This document shows positions 36,661 through 45,122 of a DNA stretch of 64,000 nucleotides, in pieces (positions within the stretch are counted from its first letter, which is position 1; every line of letters begins with the position of its first letter). Made by a program: the position numbers and the translations under genes. Source of the DNA: UBA1181 sp045617845 (GTDB taxonomy: Bacteria; Bacteroidota; Bacteroidia; Bacteroidales; Paludibacteraceae); contig JAZLJL010000092.1 of NCBI GenBank assembly GCA_045617845.1, positions 15,715 through 79,714 on the forward strand, in the 5' to 3' direction. Below the pieces are notes generated by a model. That model searched no databases and had not been told where the DNA came from. It worked only from the letters and a program-made list of their open reading frames with translations.

Positions 36661-37056
36661 TTAGAAAGGAAGTTGGTCAGCTTCGTTATCCTGGCTAGCG
36701 TTAGACTGAGCGTCGAACGTCGGCACATTCGGCATACCAGCAGGCATCGCAGGTTGTGCAGGAGGAACAGCGGCCTGTGAGCCGGCCGGAGAGACACGCC
36801 AAGCGCGGATATCATTGAACCAACGGCCTTGCCACTCACGGCAATCTATATCCACACTCACCGTATAAAACTGACCTTCCTGAATATTGAACTCGTTAAT
36901 TTTCTGCTCACCCCAAACGTTGAAACACATACGACGAGGATATTGTGCATTGGAGGTATCATGCTCCATCACATACTCTTGGCTCATCCAAGGACCATTC
37001 TTTCCCTCACCAGTTCTCTTAGGTAAGACAGCGATAATTCTTCCTGTAAAATCCAT
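36661..37056 (-). CDS. DUF3127 OB-fold protein with SSB-like acidic C-terminal tip
   Basis: 131 residues. The N-terminal 85 form the Bacteroidota DUF3127 domain, predicted OB fold (MDFTGRIIAVLP, EYVMEHDTSNAQYPRRMCFNVWGEQK, VSVDIDCREWQGRWFNDIRAW). A Pro/Ala/Gln-rich flexible linker follows, ending in DNEADQLPF. That ending matches the conserved acidic-hydrophobic tip of single-stranded DNA-binding protein (DDIPF), which recruits repair and replication partners. I infer a ssDNA-binding or SSB-partner-binding role. A TATTTTTG promoter element lies at 37103-37110 on the minus strand. Confidence 0.85.
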   Translation of the reverse strand: MDFTGRIIAVLPKRTGEGKNGPWMSQEYVMEHDTSNAQYPRRMCFNVWGEQKINEFNIQEGQFYTVSVDIDCREWQGRWFNDIRAWRVSPAGSQAAVPPAQPAMPAGMPNVPTFDAQSNASQDNEADQLPF

Positions 37057-37102
37057 CTTATATCACATTAAAAAGGGATTATCCCCATAAAACATTTTTT
37101 TA

Positions 37103-37110
37103 CAAAAATA
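37103..37110 (-). promoter_or_regulatory. -7 promoter element of the DUF3127 gene
   Basis: Minus-strand TATTTTTG, start near 37096, leader about 40 bases. No clear -33 TTG. Confidence 0.55.
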
Positions 37111-37286
37111 CAAAAAGTTAGAGACCGAAAGAAATTTTGGAAGAAATTTGAGGAACTAAAATCAAACAAGGAGATTAGGTCCAATACGAGGAATCACAGA
37201 AAGATATCTAGAAGCATAATAAGGTAAAGTAAGACAAACGAGGTTAAAATTCATTGGAAAACATCACAAATCACAATAAAAAAAGT

Positions 37287-37294
37287 TATATTTG
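37287..37294 (+). promoter_or_regulatory. -7 promoter element of the 37.3-39.5 kb gene pair
   Basis: TATATTTG, consensus match, about 21 bases before the ATG at 37316. Confidence 0.65.
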
Positions 37295-37315
37295 TCTATA
37301 CAAAACGCATTGAAC

Positions 37316-38059
37316 ATGAAAAAAGTAAAATTTTTACCAATTTTTTGGGGAGTATTGTCTATCTTTTTCGGTCACAATTCATGTACGGTGGAAGACTTGG
37401 ACATTGACAATGTCAACACAGACAGTCTTTACCTACAAACGGGGATCGACGTACCGATCGGTCAAATAACGGCCTCCATCAAAGACATCATGAAACATGA
37501 CCGAAGCAAAGGAGTCATTTACACACCAGACTCGACGTACATCATCACGGACGCTGTCAAAGAGCACATCAAGTTACCGGCAGTCATCCTGAAAGGTAGC
37601 CACCTTGACGAACGGGACTCCTTCGCTTCGCTTTATTTCAACAATAAAATCGGAGAAGGACACACTATTGACAAAATAGGGACTTGCATATTAAAGATGG
37701 ATGTCGACAACGGACTTCCGTTCTCGGTCGATTTCACCATCAGATTTTTCCATAAAGACACCATCACCGGCATCGTAACCGAGATAGAAGAATTAAGGGA
37801 TGAACAGTCTTTCACAGCGACACCAGCACAAATCGACGGGAATGACCACACGGTCTCTAGTGCGACCACGACAGAACATAGGATCACTTTTGACAAGACC
37901 CACACTTCACCGCTGAAGGAGGTCGATCAAATCGACGTCGACTACAAATTCCATATGGACACGTACGACCAAGTAGTTGTCACGGAAAAGGACATCATCA
38001 AGATGAAGATTTCCTGCTATTTCAAAGGAGGAATTTTAATAAACGAATATGATTTCTAA
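37316..38059 (+). CDS. Exported protein, possible lipoprotein, unknown function
   Basis: The start at MKKVKFLPIFWGVLSIFFGHNSC gives an export signal; C23 may be a lipobox cysteine, although the preceding residues (HNS) are not ideal. The mature 225 residues are rich in Thr, Asp and Ile and predicted all-beta, with no motif I recognise. The gene runs directly into a DUF5723-like outer-membrane protein gene (13 bases from stop to the chosen start), so the two probably work together at the outer membrane. Confidence 0.65.
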   Translation: MKKVKFLPIFWGVLSIFFGHNSCTVEDLDIDNVNTDSLYLQTGIDVPIGQITASIKDIMKHDRSKGVIYTPDSTYIITDAVKEHIKLPAVILKGSHLDERDSFASLYFNNKIGEGHTIDKIGTCILKMDVDNGLPFSVDFTIRFFHKDTITGIVTEIEELRDEQSFTATPAQIDGNDHTVSSATTTEHRITFDKTHTSPLKEVDQIDVDYKFHMDTYDQVVVTEKDIIKMKISCYFKGGILINEYDF

Positions 38060-38072
38060 AACAATGTGCGCC

Positions 38073-39479
38073 ATGAAGAAAACTTTATTTACCATATTAT
38101 TGGGCATGATTTGTTGCACATTGCACGCACAGATCAGCAACACGCTATACTTCGACAAATACAATTACCGTCAACACCATCTCAACCCGGCCTTCCAGCC
38201 ACAAGGGAAGTTATATGTCGGCGTGCCAGCCTTATCAAACATCACGGTCGGCGGTGGCAACACAGACCTGACGTTGTTGGACATATTCCAAAACAAGACA
38301 ATAAATGGGGAGAAACAGACCTTGTTGTTTTTCGACAAGAATGTTCAAGCCACGGACGAATTCCTCGATGCGCTTCACGGCAGGGAACAAATACACGCCT
38401 CATGTAGAGTAGACCTAATCGACGCCGGTTACCGCATCAATGACAAACTTTTCGTCACATTCACCATTGCAAGCAGGATGGAAGCCTCAGCATCCATTCC
38501 TGAAGAATTCTTCGATTTCGTATTAACAGGAATGGACGAAGGCGAGACCTTCGATTTCCATCTCGACAAAGCAAACATTTCCGCATCCGCCTACGTCGAA
38601 ATCGGTGGCGGCGTCTCAAAGAAAATCAGCGAAGAACTCACACTAGGAGCGAAAGCGAAATTATTGATTGGTTACGCCAACGTGAGCTCAAACTTCAGGA
38701 ACATGAGCGTGACGGGAAGCGAAGACGAATGGCACATAACCGGAAGCGGAAACCTCCGCATTACCTCACCGATGATGGAAATCACCACATCCGAAACGGA
38801 TAGAGTAAGCGGCATTCAATCCAAAGAGAACGGGGATTTCAATGCCCAAGGACACGGATGTTCCATCGACGCAGGCGCCACCTACCAACTAACACCTGAA
38901 ATAAAAGTTTCGGGAAGCGTCCTGGACCTCGGCTTCATCTGTTGGGACGGGAACATCCAAGAACTGAATCCAAGGGAAAATTTCGTCTATAACGGTCTCG
39001 ACTATGACATCAGCGAAGACCATACCGGAAGCGCATGGTGGGGACCTTACAAGAAACAATTCAAGAGAATGCTGAAAAAGAACGAAAACCCGGACAGCTA
39101 CACGACATGGCTATCCGCGAAACTTCTATTGGGAGGAGAATACTCATTCCTTGACGACAAACTCAGCGTCGGAGCGCTTTCGAAAACCTATTTCCAACGC
39201 AAAGCCACCAGAGAGGAATTCATTCTTTCCGCCAACTACCGCCCTATCGAACATTTCTCTGGAACATTCACCTATAACCTGTTCGACGGTTGGAACAACA
39301 TCGGAATAGGACTCAACGGAAACGCTGGTCCAATCAACCTATATGCGGCGATAGACCACATCCCTCTTAGATATGCGGCGGTATCAGGGCACAAAGTTCC
39401 ATGCTGCGTGAGAGACACGCGTGTGACTTTCGGAATGGGTGTAGTCATTGGTTACAAAAAGGATAACGGACATCGATAA
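38073..39479 (+). CDS. Outer-membrane beta-barrel protein, DUF5723-like
   Basis: The start at MKKTLFTILLGMICCTLHAQ gives a signal peptide cleaved after HAQ (468 aa); two earlier in-frame ATGs overlap the previous gene. The mature start, ISNTLYFDKYNYRQHHLNPAFQP, with later LYVGVPALSNITV, is the N-terminal signature of the DUF5723 group. The rest alternates polar and apolar residues as in a FadL/PorV-like barrel (GAKAKLLIGYANV, NIGIGLNGNAG). A substrate is not evident. It follows a possible lipoprotein gene. Confidence 0.8.
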   Translation: MKKTLFTILLGMICCTLHAQISNTLYFDKYNYRQHHLNPAFQPQGKLYVGVPALSNITVGGGNTDLTLLDIFQNKTINGEKQTLLFFDKNVQATDEFLDALHGREQIHASCRVDLIDAGYRINDKLFVTFTIASRMEASASIPEEFFDFVLTGMDEGETFDFHLDKANISASAYVEIGGGVSKKISEELTLGAKAKLLIGYANVSSNFRNMSVTGSEDEWHITGSGNLRITSPMMEITTSETDRVSGIQSKENGDFNAQGHGCSIDAGATYQLTPEIKVSGSVLDLGFICWDGNIQELNPRENFVYNGLDYDISEDHTGSAWWGPYKKQFKRMLKKNENPDSYTTWLSAKLLLGGEYSFLDDKLSVGALSKTYFQRKATREEFILSANYRPIEHFSGTFTYNLFDGWNNIGIGLNGNAGPINLYAAIDHIPLRYAAVSGHKVPCCVRDTRVTFGMGVVIGYKKDNGHR

Positions 39480-39530
39480 AACTTCAAAAAAGTTTTTTCA
39501 AAGAAGAAACGACAAAAGACGCCAAATGGT

Positions 39531-39538
39531 TATCTTTG
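39531..39538 (+). promoter_or_regulatory. -7 promoter element of the 39.6-kb membrane protein gene
   Basis: TATCTTTG, consensus match, about 22 bases before the ATG at 39560. Confidence 0.65.
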
Positions 39539-39559
39539 CGGGAAATAAACGAAGACAAA

Positions 39560-40168
39560 ATGAAAATTAAATTCATCATCATCGGAGCGCTTTGCCTATT
39601 ATTAGGAGTCGCCGCATTTTTCTATTTCCGCTATTACTACGTTTTCGGAGAAGGCGTTAAGAGTGGAGAGTTGAACTACGTAGTCAACAAAGGCTACATC
39701 TTCAAGACCTACGAAGGGAAAATGATCCAAAACGGATTCAAGAGCGCACCAAACAACGGTGCCATCCAATCCAACGAATTCATCTTTTCAATCGAAAACG
39801 AAGAGGTGGCAAAGAAACTCATGGAGATGGGAAACCGCACGGTGGACCTCTACTACAAGGAGTATTTCAACACTCTTCCGTGGAGAGGGAACAGTGTCTA
39901 CGTCGTGGATAGTTTCATCGTAAAGATCAACAACATCACTTTGAACAAAAACGAATTGATCATGAAGGTGGGCGAAAAAGCCAAGCTCAACGCAGCCATC
40001 TACCCGGAAGACTCCAACCACAAATCAATCAACTGGAGTTCCGAAAACAATGCGGTTGCCACAGTGACCACTGACGGTGTAATCACGGCGGTAGCCTCAG
40101 GTGAGACCATCATCAAAGCAAGCGTAGAAAACAAAGTAGCTAATTGCGTCATCGTCGTCAACGACTAA
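39560..40168 (+). CDS. Membrane-anchored protein with C-terminal Big_2 Ig-like domain
   Basis: 202 residues from MKIKFIIIGALCLLLG. One N-terminal membrane helix is followed by the sequence FRYYYVFGEGVKSGELN..., conserved in a Bacteroidota family often mislabelled 6-phosphogluconate dehydrogenase (LPWRGNSVYVVDSF). Residues about 125-202 add a bacterial Ig-like group 2 domain (IYPEDSNHKSINWSSENNAVATVTTDGVITAVASG). As I recall, family members usually end before this; the fusion suggests exposure at the cell surface or periplasm. Function unknown. Confidence 0.78.
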   Translation: MKIKFIIIGALCLLLGVAAFFYFRYYYVFGEGVKSGELNYVVNKGYIFKTYEGKMIQNGFKSAPNNGAIQSNEFIFSIENEEVAKKLMEMGNRTVDLYYKEYFNTLPWRGNSVYVVDSFIVKINNITLNKNELIMKVGEKAKLNAAIYPEDSNHKSINWSSENNAVATVTTDGVITAVASGETIIKASVENKVANCVIVVND

Positions 40169-40221
40169 GCAATAGAAGAAAGTTGGAAACCCAACTATAA
40201 ACACTTTCCAACAAAAAACAG

Positions 40222-40253
40222 AAGAGGGTACATCCAAACGGACGTACCCTCTT
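40222..40253. terminator. Bidirectional terminator between the Big_2 protein gene and glnN
   Basis: Perfect 10-bp stem AAGAGGGTAC / GTACCCTCTT, with an inner TCC/GGA pair in the 12-base loop. T-runs occur on both strands. Confidence 0.9.
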
Positions 40254-40274
40254 TTCATATCATCCAACAGGGAA

Positions 40275-42461
40275 TTATTGGAACAACAGTTCCCTATATT
40301 TAGGCAATGGCCAGAAATCGTCATCGATGACCAACTCCAGTTCATCGATATGGGAACGGATCTCCGTCATTGTTTTCCGTACAACCGTGTCGTACACCAT
40401 CGCAATGTCGCAAGCAGACTTCGAAGTGTTAGCAACACGACGCTCTTCCGTCATACGCTTAACCAGCTTCTTGATGGCAGTGACATGGGCGGAAATCTCA
40501 CGGATGAGATCCTTCCTATCTTCCGAGAGCACGTTAAACTCCTCTTCGTCGAACAGTTGTTTCAAGCCGCATAGGTTATCAATCAGTCTGTTTTGATAAG
40601 CGACGGCAGTCGGAACGATATGGTTAATAGCGATATCGCCCAAAGTACGGGACTCAATCTGAACCTTCTTCGAGAACTTCTCATACTCCACTTCGACACG
40701 CCCCGTAAGTTCCACCTCATTGAAAATGCCTTCACCGATCAAAGCGTCACGGGAAGCCTTATCCAAATATTTGCCGATAGCCTCAGGAGCGCTGGTAATG
40801 TTAGTCAAGCCACGCTTTTTAGCCTCCGTTTTCCATTCCTCGGAATAGCCGTCACCCTCGAAACGGACAGGTTTCGACACGAGGATAAGTTTTTTCAACA
40901 CATGGAAAATAGCCTCGTCCTTGCCCTTGCCCGCATTGATCAAACCATCAACCTCAGCACGGAATTCGTTCAATTGGTGAGCGACAGCCGAATTCAAAGC
41001 GATGATGGAAGCGGCGCAGTTAGCGGAAGAGCCCACGGCGCGGAACTCGAAACGATTACCCGTGAACGCGAAAGGAGAAGTACGGTTACGGTCAGTATTA
41101 TCCAACATGATGTCCGGGATACGGGCGATACCCAACTTAAGGGCAGTCTTTTCCTCTGGCGTCATCTTACTGTCGCCCACTTGGTTAGCCAAATTATCCA
41201 ACATTTGGGAAAGGTTTTGGCCCAAGAATACGGAAAGGATGGCCGGAGGAGCCTCATTAGCACCCAGACGATAAGTATTGCCAGCGCTCATGATGGAAGC
41301 GCGCAACAAATCCTGATGCTTGAACACGGCGGTCATCACATTCACCAAGAAGGTGATGAAGAGCATATTACCCTTCGGATTCTTCGCCGGGGAAAGCAAG
41401 TTAATACCCGTATCGGTCGTCAAAGACCAGTTGTTATGTTTTCCGGAACCATTCACGCTAGCGAAAGGTTTTTCGTGAAGAAGCACTTGGAAATGATGCT
41501 TTCTCGCAATCCTCTTCATCAGATCCATCATCAACTGATTATGGTCATTCGCCAGATTGGCCTCCTCGTAGATAGGAGCGAATTCAAACTGGTTAGGAGC
41601 CACCTCGTTGTGACGGGTCTTCAAAGGGATACCCAACTTATGGGCCTCGATCTCCACCTCGCGCATATAAGCGGTGACACGCTCAGGAATCGAACCGAAA
41701 TAGTGGTCGTCCAATTGTTGTTCCTTAGCGGAAGCGTGACCCATGAGCGTACGACCCGTCATGCATAAATCAGGACGAGCCCTATAGAGGGCGGAGTCGA
41801 CAAGGAAATACTCCTGTTCCCAACCGAGGTTGGTGTTCACCTTCATGATGTTCTTGTCGAAATATTGGCAGACAGCGACCGCAGCCTTGTCCACCGCCGA
41901 AATCGCTTTCAGCAAAGGAGTCTTGTAGTCTAAAGCCTCGCCCGTATATGAGATGAAAATCGTAGGGATACAAAGCGTGGAACCAACGACAAAAGCAGGG
42001 GAAGAGAGATCCCATGCGGTATAACCTCTCGCCTCGAAAGTATTTCTGATACCTCCGTTAGGGAAAGAAGAAGCGTCCGGTTCTTGCTGGATAAGGAGTT
42101 TACCGGAGAAGCGTTCAATCACGTCGCCGTTCTCATCGAAATCGATGAACCCGTCATGTTTCTCGGCGGTACCGTCAGTCAAAGGTTGGAACCAGTGCGT
42201 ATAATGAGTCGCGCCACGTTCACTTGCCCATTTGCGCATACCCGTCGCAATCTGGTCAGCCACGTTTCTGTCAAATAACACACCACGGTCAACGGCCGCA
42301 ATAAAAGCGTTGAAAGCATCTTTCGAAAGATACTCGCGCATTTTCTCCTTCGTAAACACATTGATCGCATAATAATCAGACAACTTCTCCGATGGCGTGT
42401 TCACCACCAAAGGACGTCTGCCACGCAATTCTTTCAATGCGTTAAATCTCATGATAGCCAT
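40275..42461 (-). CDS. glnN: Glutamine synthetase type III
   Basis: It condenses glutamate and ammonia to glutamine. The 728-residue size and N-terminus (MRFNALKELRGRRP) mark the GSIII class of Bacteroidota and cyanobacteria. Landmarks include the N-terminal beta-grasp (THYTHWFQPLT), the ATP/metal sheet (NTNLGWEQEYFLVD), KTRHNEVAPNQFEFAPI, the ammonium/Glu site VNGSGKHNNWS and NRTSPFAFTGNRFEFRAVGSS. The promoter area contains paired CCCCTAAAA motifs (see separate entry), a plausible nitrogen-responsive operator. Confidence 0.97.
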   Translation of the reverse strand: MAIMRFNALKELRGRRPLVVNTPSEKLSDYYAINVFTKEKMREYLSKDAFNAFIAAVDRGVLFDRNVADQIATGMRKWASERGATHYTHWFQPLTDGTAEKHDGFIDFDENGDVIERFSGKLLIQQEPDASSFPNGGIRNTFEARGYTAWDLSSPAFVVGSTLCIPTIFISYTGEALDYKTPLLKAISAVDKAAVAVCQYFDKNIMKVNTNLGWEQEYFLVDSALYRARPDLCMTGRTLMGHASAKEQQLDDHYFGSIPERVTAYMREVEIEAHKLGIPLKTRHNEVAPNQFEFAPIYEEANLANDHNQLMMDLMKRIARKHHFQVLLHEKPFASVNGSGKHNNWSLTTDTGINLLSPAKNPKGNMLFITFLVNVMTAVFKHQDLLRASIMSAGNTYRLGANEAPPAILSVFLGQNLSQMLDNLANQVGDSKMTPEEKTALKLGIARIPDIMLDNTDRNRTSPFAFTGNRFEFRAVGSSANCAASIIALNSAVAHQLNEFRAEVDGLINAGKGKDEAIFHVLKKLILVSKPVRFEGDGYSEEWKTEAKKRGLTNITSAPEAIGKYLDKASRDALIGEGIFNEVELTGRVEVEYEKFSKKVQIESRTLGDIAINHIVPTAVAYQNRLIDNLCGLKQLFDEEEFNVLSEDRKDLIREISAHVTAIKKLVKRMTEERRVANTSKSACDIAMVYDTVVRKTMTEIRSHIDELELVIDDDFWPLPKYRELLFQ

Positions 42462-42500
42462 AGCTGTAATCTATTAGGTAAAACATCCAAAAAGCAATCA

Positions 42501-42585
42501 TACCCCCTAAAATCAGAGGATACGCCACAAAATTAATCATAAAATTAAAACACACCCCCAATTTTTTAGGGGTATTTTTCAAAAA
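42501..42585 (-). promoter_or_regulatory. glnN control region: TAATTTTG promoter element flanked by inverted CCCCTAAA motifs
   Basis: Minus-strand TAATTTTG (42545-42538) is a -7 element; start would be near 42531. It lies between TACCCCCTAAAAT (42501-42513) and TTTTTTAGGGGTA (about 42563-42575), an inverted pair about 60 bases apart. The right copy is also part of a local hairpin, ACCCCCAATTTTTTAGGGGT. Such a paired motif around a glutamine synthetase promoter suggests an operator, but the factor is unknown. Confidence 0.45.
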
Positions 42586-42709
42586 AACATATAAATTTTA
42601 TCAATCACATGTAAAAAAGGAAGGGTTACATGAGAAAAAACATGTTTTCACCCCAATAGACCAATAACAAGAAACAAAGAGGGAGATTCAAGGCACTTCC
42701 CCCTAGGTA

Positions 42710-43621
42710 TCATTTCAACAATTCGCAGACACGATCCAATTTCTCCTCCATAGGCAAACAAGCGTCAATCCAATTGATCGTGAAGCCACGACGCTCCATG
42801 CCACGGAACCAGGTCATCTGGCGTTTGGCGAATTGATGGATGGCTATCTCCAATTCGGAGAACATCTGTTCATACGTAAGATTACCGATAATATATTTCG
42901 TCAGATATTTATATTCCAAACCGTAATAAATCATGTCTTCCGCAGAAACGCCGGAGTCCAAGATACGGCGTACCTCATCGACCATACCCTCATCCAAGCG
43001 GGCTCGCAAGCGTTTGGAAATCTTTTCCCTTCGCAAATCACGGTCGATATCCAAACCAATGACAAGGCTATTGATTTTCGGGAAATCGACGAACTCCTGC
43101 GGATGGTCGCGGTAGTACTCACAGATTTCAATGGCGCGGATAGCGCGTTTGGCCGTATCCACATCGGTTGTATTGTGTAGAGTCTTGTATCCGGACAAGA
43201 TAACGGTCAGTTCCTCCAGCGACTTATCCGCCAATGATTTCCTCAGTTCATCATTCTGGGGCACAGGCATCATTTTATAAGCCTTCAGGACAGACTCGAT
43301 ATAAAGACCCGTACCACCGCAAAGGATAGGCAAGACGTTCCTACCCTTCAAGTTTTCGTAGACGGGAAGGAAGTCGCGTTGGTATTCGAAGAGATTGTAC
43401 TTATAGCCAGGATCGGCGATATCAATCATATGGTAAGGAATGTTTTTCCCCTCCACCACATAATCAGAGAGGTCCTTCCCCGTACCGATATCCATACCAC
43501 GATAGATCTGCCTAGAATCGGCGCTGATAATCTCAGCATCCAACCGATAAGCCAAATGAGCGGCCAGCGTAGTCTTCCCGCAAGCGGTCGGTCCGAGAAT
43601 GGTAATCATATCGTAAGCCAT
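42710..43621 (-). CDS. miaA: tRNA dimethylallyltransferase
   Basis: It adds the isopentenyl group to A37 of tRNAs reading UNN codons. 303 residues. P-loop GPTACGKTT (10-18; Cys where most have Ser), ISADSRQIYRGMDIGTGK (substrate-binding Asp and DSxQ region), IPYHMIDIADP, and the catalytic-side GGTGLYIESVLKAY. The C-terminal insertion with KRQMTWFRGM contacts tRNA. A TATATTTG element at 43649-43656 (minus strand) is a likely promoter. Confidence 0.96.
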   Translation of the reverse strand: MAYDMITILGPTACGKTTLAAHLAYRLDAEIISADSRQIYRGMDIGTGKDLSDYVVEGKNIPYHMIDIADPGYKYNLFEYQRDFLPVYENLKGRNVLPILCGGTGLYIESVLKAYKMMPVPQNDELRKSLADKSLEELTVILSGYKTLHNTTDVDTAKRAIRAIEICEYYRDHPQEFVDFPKINSLVIGLDIDRDLRREKISKRLRARLDEGMVDEVRRILDSGVSAEDMIYYGLEYKYLTKYIIGNLTYEQMFSELEIAIHQFAKRQMTWFRGMERRGFTINWIDACLPMEEKLDRVCELLK

Positions 43622-43648
43622 ATAAATTCTTTTTTAGTAATTAATTTC

Positions 43649-43656
43649 CAAATATA
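43649..43656 (-). promoter_or_regulatory. -7 promoter element of miaA
   Basis: Minus-strand TATATTTG; start near 43642, about 20 bases before the ATG. A possible TTTTG lies 23 bases upstream. Confidence 0.55.
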
Positions 43657-43778
43657 ATAAAAACCATCTATCTGTCTGACAAAACTTTCAAAATCGCCAC
43701 AAAGCAATTTATAGAAATCCCCTATTATTCCTACCATACGATTCCCTTTCACGATTAGCGGAACAAAGGGGAACTACG

Positions 43779-44987
43779 TCAGGATTCCCGCACACGGTCA
43801 CGCAGGAAACGTTTCTGGGTATAGTACACGAAAAAGAGAAGAGAAAGGACCACCAGACCGCCACCAAAAATAAAAGTGGTTGAAAAAGAGGAGACCTCAC
43901 TCATGCAACCACCGCCCCACAATCCGACGCCTATACCCAAGTCCCACGTTGTCAGATAAGTCGAAGTGGCGGTTCCACGCTTATTGTTCGGCGCCAAAGC
44001 GACAAACAGAGAATTCATGGCAGGGAAAAGGATGCCATACCCCACCCCAATCATCAATGCGGAAAAGTAAAGTCCATGCGAAATAAATCGGTGAGGTATA
44101 CCCAAGTAAGGCAACAGACCCAAAAGGAGGAAAGCACCACCGCCGACGGCGATACCCACCTTGATGACCAGCAGCATCTTCCCGCGGTCTACCAGTTTGC
44201 CGGAAAAAATGCGCGACAAGGCGATACCGGCAGCGAGGAAGAGATAGAAGGAAGTAGGCTTCCCCTCCACGGAGAGTTCCTTCGCGTAAATGGCGATGAA
44301 CGAAGTCATCATTCCATAAGGGATAGCCAAGAAGACCATATTCACGCCAGCGGGAATCCCCTTCAACAAGATAAAGCGGTCCAAGGAAAGAGGCTCTTTC
44401 GAAGCGACCTTGGGCCGATATTTAGTCTTGATCAACGAACCAATCAGGAAAGAGCAGAGGCTCACGCAAAAAGAGGAATAGAATATAGTCTCGTAGCTGT
44501 AATGCTCCAAGAGCCACATGCCGACCATCGGTCCCGTCGCCATCGCGAAATTATTGGAAAGGCCAAAATAGCCAAGCCCCTCCCCACGACGGCTGGAAGG
44601 CATGATATCTATGAGGATCGTATTGCTCGAAATGGAGACCATACCAAAGGCGAAGCCATGCATCATACGGAGCAAGGCGAACATAAAGACCGTCTTCACG
44701 CACGGATAACCCAAGAAGAGGAGAACAAAAAAGGCGAGTGCGAAAAGATAAAGCGGTTTTCGTTGGAACGTATCCACCAAATAGCCGGAGAACGGACGAA
44801 TAAAAAGGCAGGCCAACGTATAACAAGCCAAGACTGCGCCGACCGTGGATTCAGGCACGGAAAAACAATCCATCAAATACATGGCCAAAATGGGCAGAAT
44901 CAGATAGAAGGAAAAAAAGAGGAGAAAATTCGCCCCACAGGAGCAGAAGAAACTCATCGTAAACAATATATCCTTAGACTTATCCAT
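43779..44987 (-). CDS. Major facilitator superfamily transporter
   Basis: 402 residues with about twelve membrane segments in two halves. Motif-A-like GYLVDTFQRKPLY lies in the loop after helix 2, and GYFGLSNNFAMATGPMVG in helix 5 resembles drug/H+ antiporter motif C. The second half repeats the pattern with SGKLVDRGKMLLV. Most likely a proton-driven exporter of small molecules; the substrate is unknown. A 127-base gap to porV contains a terminator for the latter. Confidence 0.85.
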   Translation of the reverse strand: MDKSKDILFTMSFFCSCGANFLLFFSFYLILPILAMYLMDCFSVPESTVGAVLACYTLACLFIRPFSGYLVDTFQRKPLYLFALAFFVLLFLGYPCVKTVFMFALLRMMHGFAFGMVSISSNTILIDIMPSSRRGEGLGYFGLSNNFAMATGPMVGMWLLEHYSYETIFYSSFCVSLCSFLIGSLIKTKYRPKVASKEPLSLDRFILLKGIPAGVNMVFLAIPYGMMTSFIAIYAKELSVEGKPTSFYLFLAAGIALSRIFSGKLVDRGKMLLVIKVGIAVGGGAFLLLGLLPYLGIPHRFISHGLYFSALMIGVGYGILFPAMNSLFVALAPNNKRGTATSTYLTTWDLGIGVGLWGGGCMSEVSSFSTTFIFGGGLVVLSLLFFVYYTQKRFLRDRVRES

Positions 44988-45078
44988 TCACATCCTTAAA
45001 AAAACAGAACGCGAAATTACAAAAAAAGAGACATCAAAAACATCAGGAAACTAAAAAACAACAAAAGAGGAAACAAAA

Positions 45079-45101
45079 AAGGCGCGGGGAAACCGCGCCT
45101 T
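45079..45101 (-). terminator. Terminator after porV
   Basis: Perfect 9-bp stem AAGGCGCGG / CCGCGCCTT, 5-base loop, followed on the minus strand by TTTTGTTT. Confidence 0.92.
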
Positions 45102-45122
45102 CCATATCAAGAATCACCTCGA

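Noticed and set aside
40593..41768. 391-codon open frame on the plus strand inside glnN
   Set aside because: It is antisense to a well-supported glutamine synthetase and arises from its codon bias. No family resemblance, no promoter.
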